DNA of 7,792 nt from G039029935 sp039029935 (GTDB lineage Bacteria > Chloroflexota > Anaerolineae > Caldilineales > Caldilineaceae), in NCBI GenBank assembly GCA_039029935.1, contig JBCCFC010000642.1, positions 1 to 7,792 of the forward strand, given 5' to 3'. Shown here one piece after another: positions 1 to 6,179 of the stretch (position 1 is the stretch's first letter; each line of letters begins with the position of its first letter). Position numbers and translations under genes: made by a program. The notes under the pieces are model-generated. The model saw nothing but the letters and a program-made list of their open reading frames with translations. It was not told the DNA's origin and ran no database searches.

Positions 1-1
1 C

Positions 2-136
2 GCCCCGGTTGGTTCGCAGTTATATGGCGTCCGTTGGGGCGGAATGCAATATTTAGCCGGGGTTTCTAGCGGTCAAAACATGCAGTTTCAACGGCATGAC
101 TACGCGACCATCAACTTCCATTGGCGAAATCGTTGA
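2..136 (+). CDS. C-terminal end of an unidentified protein (partial at left edge)
   Basis: Frame 2 is open from the window edge to a TGA at 134-136. It would encode about 44 residues rich in Gly, Tyr, Trp and Asn, ending in W-R-N-R. The other two forward frames stop earlier, at 54-56 and 67-69. The codons look ordinary for a coding region, and no start is needed because the gene would begin outside the window. I do not recognise the protein. If real, it overlaps the next gene by 41 nt, which is long for a bacterial operon, so either this reading or the downstream start could be wrong. The stretch is too short for a firm call. Confidence 0.4.
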   Translation, partial: APVGSQLYGVRWGGMQYLAGVSSGQNMQFQRHDYATINFHWRNR

Positions 137-1337
137 TAAAAGTCAGGTAAACTCATATAAAAAATCAAAATTCCACGACATACGCCATTATGGATTGATG
201 TGGCCGTTATTCCCGCCCCAAAATCACATTGATGTTGAGGTCGAAATCCACGAATCCGCTGTGCTTGCAAAAAAGCTAGGTGTCAAACAAGTGTATATCT
301 GTCATGAAGGCAGTATGGCAAATCCCTCCGGGAGCATGAAGGATTATCTTGTCCGTCAAGGAACCGTCTTGGCAAAGGAGCAAGGGGCTAGAGGCGTACA
401 TTGTTCCTCATCAGGGAATCATGGTCTGTCTGCTGCAATTTTTGGACAAGAGGCCGATTTGAAAGGGATTGTCTTTGTCCCCGACTCTGCATCAAGTATC
501 AAACTTGATTTATTGTGTTCCTTCCCCAATCTGTTTGTGGTCGCCTTTCGTGATGTCATTGTTGATGATGTCTTTCGTTTCGCCTACTCATTAGAGATTC
601 CTTCCTTCTATAACGTCAATGCGTCTAATGATGAGCTAATCACGGGGTTATATCCCATTGGCCGTGCGGTTTCAAAATTAGCCGTCGAGCCGACACATGT
701 CGTGGTTGGTGTGGGCAATGGCACCTATCTGGCGGGGATCGGATATGCATTGGAACAACATCAAATCAACAGCAAGATTGTCGGTGTTGGTATGCGAGGG
801 GCGTTCCCGATGGAGACAGCACTGGCAAAGAACCAGCTTATCTATGAGCAAGAAACCTTTCTGACAGACCTCTCAATCATTGACAGAGCCGAAAGCGCAA
901 TTCCTTTAGAAAGCTATTCAATGCCTGCGCTTATTCATATCTTGAAACGCAGCAATGGATTTACGTTGAACGATTTGGTCAATGCGGATTTGGCTGCTGC
1001 GTATCACCTGTTATATGAAGACAAGAATTTAATTAAGCAAGGTGTCATTCCAGAACCAACGGGGATTCTTGGACTGGCTGCGGGGCTGAAATATCGAGAA
1101 TCCTTTACCCCAGACGATGTTTTGCTATTTTCCTTTACAGCGAGTGGGATCAAAGACAAACATGGCATCTGTGCGCTTGTCCCTGATATTGGACCGACAC
1201 TGGTCCAACAGTGCGAAATGGCTAGACCGGATTTAGACGTAAAGAATCGGAAACCCGCTCACACTCCTTTTGTCATCGACAAACCAGCATCTCCACGTGA
1301 CTTACTTGCCCTATTAACGGAGCACTATAATGGCTAG
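96..1337 (+). CDS. PLP-dependent enzyme, fold type II, threonine-synthase-like
   Basis: This 413-residue cytosolic protein belongs to the tryptophan-synthase-beta/threonine-synthase superfamily of PLP enzymes, which carry out beta or gamma eliminations and replacements on amino acids. Visible motifs in order are: the Schiff-base lysine K82 in N-P-S-G-S-M-K-D (76-83); the substrate-carboxylate loop S-S-S-G-N-H-G (104-110); the phosphate-binding Gly loop G-V-G-N-G-T (205-210); and a C-terminal F-T-A-S-G-I-K-D (347-354), which corresponds to the TGSGLKD of threonine synthases. Two positions differ from typical threonine synthase: Tyr follows K-D where Arg is usual, and Ala replaces the first Gly of the C-terminal motif. 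The reaction may therefore not be threonine formation, and the substrate cannot be read from the sequence. No homoserine or threonine pathway genes adjoin. The 96 ATG is the first in-frame ATG after a stop at 54-56; no clear Shine-Dalgarno is seen. It overlaps the downstream ATPase gene by 8 nt. Confidence 0.88.
   Translation: MTTRPSTSIGEIVDKSQVNSYKKSKFHDIRHYGLMWPLFPPQNHIDVEVEIHESAVLAKKLGVKQVYICHEGSMANPSGSMKDYLVRQGTVLAKEQGARGVHCSSSGNHGLSAAIFGQEADLKGIVFVPDSASSIKLDLLCSFPNLFVVAFRDVIVDDVFRFAYSLEIPSFYNVNASNDELITGLYPIGRAVSKLAVEPTHVVVGVGNGTYLAGIGYALEQHQINSKIVGVGMRGAFPMETALAKNQLIYEQETFLTDLSIIDRAESAIPLESYSMPALIHILKRSNGFTLNDLVNADLAAAYHLLYEDKNLIKQGVIPEPTGILGLAAGLKYRESFTPDDVLLFSFTASGIKDKHGICALVPDIGPTLVQQCEMARPDLDVKNRKPAHTPFVIDKPASPRDLLALLTEHYNG
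1319..1322 (+). promoter_or_regulatory. Shine-Dalgarno of the P-type ATPase gene
   Basis: A GGAG lies inside the last codons of the PLP-enzyme gene, 7 nt before the ATG at 1330. It supports that start and suggests translational coupling of the two overlapping genes. Confidence 0.6.
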
Positions 1338-3507
1338 AAAAAAATTTTTTGAACGTGTTTTTCCTACAAAAAAGAAAACCAAAGCGGTTCTTATAGATAA
1401 ATTACGTGAGAAACCAGACCCGACTTTGCTACCTCTTTCCTCAAACCATAAAGAGCAGGACATGTATAGCACGTTTGCGTCTTCACTGATGAATACTGTC
1501 CCCGAGCCAATTCAAAAGACCATTAAAACAGGGGTTGATGCGGCCATCAGCAGGTCTCAAGTACTCATGCAGTTTATGTATATGGATAGCGATAGAGCAC
1601 AGCAACTGCAAGAACTAGGGCTGGACGCTAGCTTGCAAGAGCGAAATGAACAAGAAAAAGAAGCAAATTTTCTGTTAGGCATTGCTGTCGCCGCAACGGG
1701 AGCTGCCGTTGTGGCTCGCCTTGTGTTTACACCCTTGATCTGGGTCAGCGTTGCGGCGATTGTCTATACACAGGTGATTGTCGGGCGCGATGCCTATCGA
1801 AAGATGCGTGATGGGCAAGGCATTTTTACGGTTGAGCTGGTGGATTTTGTCACACTCACGTCGATGTTTATGCAAGGATTTATTCTGCTTACTTGTTTTG
1901 ACTGTATTATCGTTGGCATCGCCTATTTTATGATTGAAAAGGTAAAGGACAACTCACGGTCAAATACATTGGATGTTTTCCGTCAACAACCCAAAACAGC
2001 GTGGATACGTGTTGGGGACACTGAAACCGAAGTGCCTATTGAAGATGTTCAGGTTGGCGATATTGTTGTGGTTCATGCTGGAGAGGCGATTCCGATTGAT
2101 GGTATCATCGTTAGTGGTGTGGGGTCCGTTGACCAACGCATTCTCACAGGAGAATCACAGCCTGCGGAGAAAGGGGTTGGCGAATCTGTCTTTGCAATGA
2201 CGGTTGTGCTTTCAGGCACAATTCAAATTGAAATCCAGAAAGCAGGCGAAGAGACTGCTGCCGCACAGATTAATCATATCCTGAACAATACGATTGACTT
2301 CAAGTCCGGTCAACTACTACACTCAGAAGAAATCGCCGACAAGACTGTCTGGCCGATGTTCCTATTGGGCGCGCTTGCCTACCCATTTATTGGGATTGCC
2401 AGCGCAATTGCGGTTGTTGATTCTCATTTTAAACGCAAAATGTCTATCGCAGGCCCTATCGGAATGCTCAACTTTTTTGGAGAGGCAACAAAAAGCGGCA
2501 TTCTCATCAAAGATGGCCGTACATTTGAGTTGCTGCCGGAAATTGACACCATTGTGTTTGACAAAACGGGCACACTCACAGAGGAGCAGCCACATGTGGG
2601 TCAAATTTTTGCCTGTAATGGGGCTTCAGAAGAGCTTGTCCTTCAATACGCGGCGACTGTTGAGTACAAACAATCACACCCGATTGCCAAGGCCATTATT
2701 CAAGAAGCCAATACACGTCAGCTTCAACTCGCGGAGATTCAAGATACAAAATACGAAGTGGGATATGGTCTAAGCGCAGTGGTTGACGACGAGCGCATCC
2801 GCGTTGGCAGTATGCGTTTTCTGCTGGCGGAACAGATTGAAGTGCCTCACGAAATGATGCAGGCGCAAGACGCGTGTAATGAGAAAGGTCATTCGCTTGT
2901 CTTTGTTGCCAACGATACCACCGTTATCGGGGCCATTGAACTGCGCGCCACTGTACGACCAGAGGCAAAAGAGGTGATTGAAAAGCTGAAAGAACGGAAC
3001 ATCAAGTCGTTCTATATCATTTCTGGTGATCGAGAAGCGCCTACCAAACATCTGGCTGAAGAACTCGGCATTGATCACTACTTTGCGGAAACACTGCCAG
3101 AGAATAAAGCCGACTTGATTGACCATTTACAATCTCAGGGTAAATCCGTCTGCTTTGTTGGGGATGGTATCAACGATTCGATTGCACTGAAAAAAGCAAA
3201 AGTCTCAGTTTCGCTCAGTGGTGCATCCTCAATTGCCATAGACACGGCACAAGTAGTCTTAATGGACCAAAGTTTAGCGAATCTTTATACCATGTTTGAC
3301 ATTGCACATGATATGGAGCGTAACATGGATACCATGTTCAAAATGATTCTGGCCCCTTGTGGGGTCGCTTTGGCGGGTGCCTTATTCTTTGGATTTACCC
3401 AATATGCCACAATTCCACTAAACATGCTTAGTTTAGGATTGGGTGTAACGACGGCGATGCGCGTTGGCTCTTCCAGACAAAAAGAACTTCCACTGACTGA
3501 TTCATAA
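1330..3507 (+). CDS. P-type ATPase, P1B-like, without the CPC motif
   Basis: This 725-residue membrane ATPase has the full cytoplasmic set: the actuator T-G-E-S at 273-276, phosphorylated D411 in D-K-T-G-T, the nucleotide-domain H450-P451 typical of the P1B (heavy-metal) class, and the hinge G-D-G-I-N-D at 611-616. Hydrophobic stretches lie near 114-152 and 170-206 (two pairs), 344-363, and about 669-712. The first 110 residues are basic and polar and contain no CxxC metal-binding (HMA) domain. In P1B pumps a Cys-Pro-Cys-type motif sits before A-T-P in the ion-binding helix. Here A-G-P (374-376) is preceded by F367-K368-R369 at the equivalent positions. The segment from A-D-K (336-338) to A-G-P is about 41 residues, against about 55 in a CopA-type pump recalled from memory. 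The transported ion is therefore unknown. The start follows a GGAG and overlaps the PLP-enzyme gene by 8 nt, which implies an operon. Confidence 0.9.
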   Translation: MARKKFFERVFPTKKKTKAVLIDKLREKPDPTLLPLSSNHKEQDMYSTFASSLMNTVPEPIQKTIKTGVDAAISRSQVLMQFMYMDSDRAQQLQELGLDASLQERNEQEKEANFLLGIAVAATGAAVVARLVFTPLIWVSVAAIVYTQVIVGRDAYRKMRDGQGIFTVELVDFVTLTSMFMQGFILLTCFDCIIVGIAYFMIEKVKDNSRSNTLDVFRQQPKTAWIRVGDTETEVPIEDVQVGDIVVVHAGEAIPIDGIIVSGVGSVDQRILTGESQPAEKGVGESVFAMTVVLSGTIQIEIQKAGEETAAAQINHILNNTIDFKSGQLLHSEEIADKTVWPMFLLGALAYPFIGIASAIAVVDSHFKRKMSIAGPIGMLNFFGEATKSGILIKDGRTFELLPEIDTIVFDKTGTLTEEQPHVGQIFACNGASEELVLQYAATVEYKQSHPIAKAIIQEANTRQLQLAEIQDTKYEVGYGLSAVVDDERIRVGSMRFLLAEQIEVPHEMMQAQDACNEKGHSLVFVANDTTVIGAIELRATVRPEAKEVIEKLKERNIKSFYIISGDREAPTKHLAEELGIDHYFAETLPENKADLIDHLQSQGKSVCFVGDGINDSIALKKAKVSVSLSGASSIAIDTAQVVLMDQSLANLYTMFDIAHDMERNMDTMFKMILAPCGVALAGALFFGFTQYATIPLNMLSLGLGVTTAMRVGSSRQKELPLTDS

Positions 3508-3594
3508 TCGCATCGTTGCATTTCAATGGCGTATACTTCTAAATTCGCCACACAAAAAAGCATCATAATCGGGGACCTGTATGATTCCCCTAAG
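3508..3594. other. Gap after ATPase gene, with two short inverted repeats
   Basis: No coding capacity is seen here. Two small possible hairpins precede the terminator: TGGCG/CGCCA (about 3527-3550, 5 bp) and GGGGA/TCCCC (3571-3575 with 3586-3590, loop of 10). Both stems are too short to assign a function. Confidence 0.3.
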
Positions 3595-3647
3595 CAAACG
3601 TAGTAGGATATAATAGAACTCATATCCTACTACGTTTGTTTTTATTT
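3595..3647 (+). terminator. Intrinsic (rho-independent) terminator
   Basis: A perfect 17-bp inverted repeat (3595-3611 with 3622-3638, loop 3612-3621) is followed at once by TTTTTATTT (3639-3647). It lies 88 nt after the ATPase stop and before the next gene on the same strand, so it should end the PLP-enzyme/ATPase transcript. The stem is unusually long and AT-rich. The reverse strand has no good T-run after the stem, so it points mainly rightward. Confidence 0.85.
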
Positions 3648-3680
3648 GATATTCTATCCTATTCCCAGATGGATATGAGT
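3618..3680 (+). other. Alternative 10-bp pairing overlapping the terminator
   Basis: ACTCATATCC (3618-3627, the terminator loop end plus part of its right arm) is exactly complementary to GGATATGAGT (3671-3680), which lies just upstream of the next gene's ribosome-binding site. This pairing and the terminator stem exclude each other. It may be chance in AT-rich DNA, and the 17-bp terminator would form first and be more stable. Confidence 0.3.
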
Positions 3681-3691
3681 GTTTGTTATTT

Positions 3692-3696
3692 AGGAG
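3692..3696 (+). promoter_or_regulatory. Shine-Dalgarno fixing the AAA/nuclease gene start
   Basis: AGGAG lies 7 nt upstream of the ATG at 3704. The reading frame stays open upstream to a TTG at 3683, but that start would place the ribosome site inside the gene, so 3704 is preferred. Confidence 0.75.
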
Positions 3697-3703
3697 AGTC
3701 ACC

Positions 3704-5269
3704 ATGTCGAAGCCAATTAATGTCAGTACCTATACTTTCAGTGATTTGATTAAAGGCAGTTTTGTCTATGTAGACAAAACTCGTTATCTTTACGATCTTG
3801 TTCGTTTACCTAAAGGCTATTATTTTATTTCGCGCCCACGTCGCTTTGGCAAAAGCCTGATGGTTTCGACCTTAGCAGAGTTATTTAAGGGCAACCGTGC
3901 GTTATTTCAGAACTTATGGATTGGTAACAGCGACTACGATTGGCAGTCTTACCCTGTCGTCCGAATAGATTTTAGTCTTGATTCTGTCCACACTGTTGCC
4001 GAAACCGAACTTGCTATTGACACTTTTTTGAGAAAAATTGCTGAAACAAATGAAATAGAGCTAGATGGCGCAAACTATAAAGCTCGGTTTCGCCATTTAG
4101 TTGAGCAGTTAGCGGAGAAGTACAATAAAAAGGTTGTTTTGCTGATTGACGAATATGATAAACCCATCACTGATAACCTTAGCAACATAGACGAAGCGCG
4201 GCGAATTCGTAACGCGCTGCGTGGCTTTTATGGCGTGGTCAAGGGGATGGATGCCTATTGGCACTTTGTTATGATTACGGGCATCAGCAAATTTAGCAAG
4301 GTCGGCATTTTCTCGATGATGAACAATCTTGAAGATATCACGATGGACCCGAAATATGCAAGCATGCTTGGTCTGACTGATGCTGAATTGCAGCAAAATT
4401 TCCAAGCACATATTGACGCCTTTGCAGCTAAAGATGGCATGTCATCCGAGGAGATGCTTGCCAAAATTCGTCGTTGGTATGATGGATTTCGCTTCTCCTC
4501 ATCATCCGAACGTGTCTATAATCCGCTCTCAACGATGACAGCATTAAAACAGCAACGTTTCGCCAATTTCTGGTTTTCGACAGGCACACCCACATTTTTA
4601 ATCAACTTGCTACAAGAAAATCAATACAACATCCAAGCCATTGAAGAAATCACCTTGGATGAACTCGCTTTCAGCACCTATGAAATCACCGACCTTGGCA
4701 TCGAAACGCTCCTATTCCAGACAGGCTATCTCACCATCAGCGACTACACCCATGAAGGTGATTTTGAGATTTTTCATCTCGCCTACCCCAATTTAGAAGT
4801 CAAAAACGCCTTTGTCACCTTCTTGCTCAATGCCTACAGCGGAACTGTCAACAAACTCACGGCTGGGCATCTACATCGCCTCATCCGCGCACTGGAAACA
4901 CAAAACGTAGACCAATTCTTTGAACTGCTCAATGTCTTTTTTGCACAGATTCACTATGAACTACACCTCAAATATGAAAAATTTTACCAGGCGATTTTCT
5001 ACATGATTTTTGTCCTGCTCGGTGTGCGTGTCGATGCTGAGGTCAAGACCAACGATGGACGCATTGATGCCGTGATAGAATTGGATGATCATATCTACAT
5101 CTTTGAATTCAAGCTGGATAAGGACGCAGATACGGCACTGCAACAGAGCATCGACAAAGCATATGCGCAGAAATATCAGTTGCATGGCAAACCGATTACA
5201 CTGGTTGGGGTCAATTTTGACACGAGTAAGCGCAAATTGACTGATTGGAAACATGTGCCCAAAGCGTGA
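3704..5269 (+). CDS. AAA-ATPase-like protein with C-terminal PD-(D/E)XK nuclease domain
   Basis: This 521-residue protein matches the family with an N-terminal AAA-ATPase-like domain and a C-terminal PD-(D/E)XK (DUF1703-type) domain. It opens with the usual F-S-D-L-I...Y-V-D-K-T segment (12-26). A degenerate P-loop, S-R-P-R-R-F-G-K-S-L (43-52, Lys50), follows, then Walker B L-L-I-D-E-Y-D (146-152) and the family-typical T-G-I-S-K-F-S around 190-200. The nuclease core is G-R-I-D (Asp455) and E-F-K (Glu468, Lys470), with the expected spacing, so catalysis is plausible. The family's biological role is not established. It is often multi-copy in a genome, and defence or mobile-element roles have been suggested. 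A terminator precedes it and a new promoter follows, so it is probably transcribed alone. Codon choice shifts from T-ending in the first third to C-ending in the last third. Confidence 0.9.
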   Translation: MSKPINVSTYTFSDLIKGSFVYVDKTRYLYDLVRLPKGYYFISRPRRFGKSLMVSTLAELFKGNRALFQNLWIGNSDYDWQSYPVVRIDFSLDSVHTVAETELAIDTFLRKIAETNEIELDGANYKARFRHLVEQLAEKYNKKVVLLIDEYDKPITDNLSNIDEARRIRNALRGFYGVVKGMDAYWHFVMITGISKFSKVGIFSMMNNLEDITMDPKYASMLGLTDAELQQNFQAHIDAFAAKDGMSSEEMLAKIRRWYDGFRFSSSSERVYNPLSTMTALKQQRFANFWFSTGTPTFLINLLQENQYNIQAIEEITLDELAFSTYEITDLGIETLLFQTGYLTISDYTHEGDFEIFHLAYPNLEVKNAFVTFLLNAYSGTVNKLTAGHLHRLIRALETQNVDQFFELLNVFFAQIHYELHLKYEKFYQAIFYMIFVLLGVRVDAEVKTNDGRIDAVIELDDHIYIFEFKLDKDADTALQQSIDKAYAQKYQLHGKPITLVGVNFDTSKRKLTDWKHVPKA

Positions 5270-5333
5270 ATCACTATCAAACATGGCTGGCGCAACAGGC
5301 TGTTCAAACGTGGTGGGTGGCATTTGGGTGAAG

Positions 5334-5363
5334 TTGATGATTTCTAGAGATGTTTGTTATAAT
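5334..5363 (+). promoter_or_regulatory. Sigma70-type promoter with extended -10, driving brnTA
   Basis: The -35 is TTGATG (5334-5339), followed by an 18-nt spacer and a perfect -10 TATAAT (5358-5363), with TG one base upstream (5355-5356), an extended -10. Transcription would start near 5370, leaving a leader of about 67 nt before the toxin ATG. BrnA antitoxins repress their own promoters, so the AT-rich DNA around and after this site is the likely operator. I could not find a convincing palindrome for it. Confidence 0.65.
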
Positions 5364-5436
5364 CTTTGGTAAGATGTTGGGATAGCTTATTTCATCACGA
5401 TTGATATAAAATAGGCATATGTAAAGGCAGCATTCA

Positions 5437-5715
5437 ATGATTATTTGCGAGTGGGACAGTGCAAAGCGACAAGAAAACATCAGAAAGCATAACGTTGACT
5501 TTGAAGATATTCCCCCTGTATTTAAAGGAACAACTGTAACTGTGGAGGACACTCGTTTTGACTATGATGAAATTCGATACAACACATTAGGTTTATTGAA
5601 GGGGCAAGTTGTTATGATTGCTCATACAGACCGAGGAGATCGAATACGTTTGATTTCAGCAAGAAGAGCGATAAAAAAGGAGCAGAAGTACTACTATGAA
5701 CAAATCACAAACTGA
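5437..5715 (+). CDS. brnT: BrnT-family toxin (ribonuclease)
   Basis: This 92-residue protein covers the whole BrnT domain: E-W-D-S-A-K (5-10), N-I-R-K-H-N-V-D-F-E-D (14-24), the acidic D-T-R-F-D-Y-D-E-I-R (38-47), and the conserved C-terminal R-I-R-L-I-S-A-R-R-A (69-78) followed by E82 and Tyr85-87. Characterised BrnT proteins are RelE-fold ribonucleases that stop translation and are neutralised by BrnA. Nothing here looks degraded, so the toxin is probably active. AAAGG at 5423-5427, 9 nt before the ATG, serves as the ribosome site. The gene overlaps the antitoxin gene by 20 nt, the normal toxin-first order for this system. Confidence 0.93.
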   Translation: MIICEWDSAKRQENIRKHNVDFEDIPPVFKGTTVTVEDTRFDYDEIRYNTLGLLKGQVVMIAHTDRGDRIRLISARRAIKKEQKYYYEQITN

Positions 5716-6175
5716 TTTTGAGCTACTTGAGCAAATGACCGATGATGATATTGACCTATCGGATATTCCAGCACTTACAGATGAGATGATGACTCGCGGA
5801 GTCGTCCGAAAAGGACTTGGGATGGGCGAAAATTTAGAGATGGCAATATTGGTTGACCATGATGTTTATGACGAGTTCAAGCAACGTGGTGTTGATTATC
5901 AACAATGGCTCAATGGTTTGTTACGCGCTGCCATCAATCTTCATGAGACAACGACGCCCCCTCAAGTAACAGAAATACTCGGAACTGTGCGCAATTTTTC
6001 TGCACATGACCGTTTTGTTCTTGCGAGTTTATTGCTTGGCAGCCTTGGTGTAGATGAAACCGCAAAGGATACCGCGGGTGATGGCTTGGGTAATGCGTCA
6101 TTTTTGTATAGTTTAGACAACTTTGACCGTTTTGGTTCAGAACATCAAAATGTAACTACCAGTGGAAATAGTTAA
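5696..6175 (+). CDS. brnA: BrnA-family antitoxin with extra C-terminal tail
   Basis: This protein has 159 residues, where BrnA proteins are usually about 80-100. The N-terminal part has the acidic linker D-L-S-D-I-P-A-L-T-D-E (20-30), which in this family helps contact the toxin. A ribbon-helix-helix segment follows at about 48-82: E-M-A-I-L-V-D-H-D-V-Y-D-E-F-K, then G-V-D-Y-Q-Q-W-L-N-G-L-L-R-A. This should dimerise, bind the operator and repress the operon. Residues 83-159 are extra: a Pro-rich hinge, then a helix-like segment with H-D-R-F-V-L-A-S-L-L-L-G-S-L (about 103-116), then a polar, Gly/Asn/Ser-rich end. No known domain is recognised in the tail. The ATG overlaps brnT by 20 nt. An AAGGAG (5677-5682) lies 13 nt upstream, rather far, so coupling to toxin translation is likely. 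Confidence 0.85.
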   Translation: MNKSQTDFELLEQMTDDDIDLSDIPALTDEMMTRGVVRKGLGMGENLEMAILVDHDVYDEFKQRGVDYQQWLNGLLRAAINLHETTTPPQVTEILGTVRNFSAHDRFVLASLLLGSLGVDETAKDTAGDGLGNASFLYSLDNFDRFGSEHQNVTTSGNS

Positions 6176-6179
6176 CCTA

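Noticed and set aside
96..1337. Assigning the PLP enzyme as the housekeeping threonine synthase (thrC).
   Set aside because: Key motif positions differ, and no threonine-pathway neighbours are present.
3646..3677. Possible promoter for the AAA/nuclease gene (TTGATA at 3646-3651 with GATATG at 3672-3677).
   Set aside because: The spacing of 20 nt and poor -10 match make it too weak to annotate.
3285..3705. Minus-strand open frames covering the end of the ATPase gene and the gap after it.
   Set aside because: They run through a perfect terminator hairpin, overlap the real ATPase gene, have no ribosome site and resemble no protein family.
5376..5410. Second promoter before brnT (TTGGGA and TATAAA).
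   Set aside because: The spacing is 22 nt; the TTGATG/TATAAT promoter just upstream is far better.
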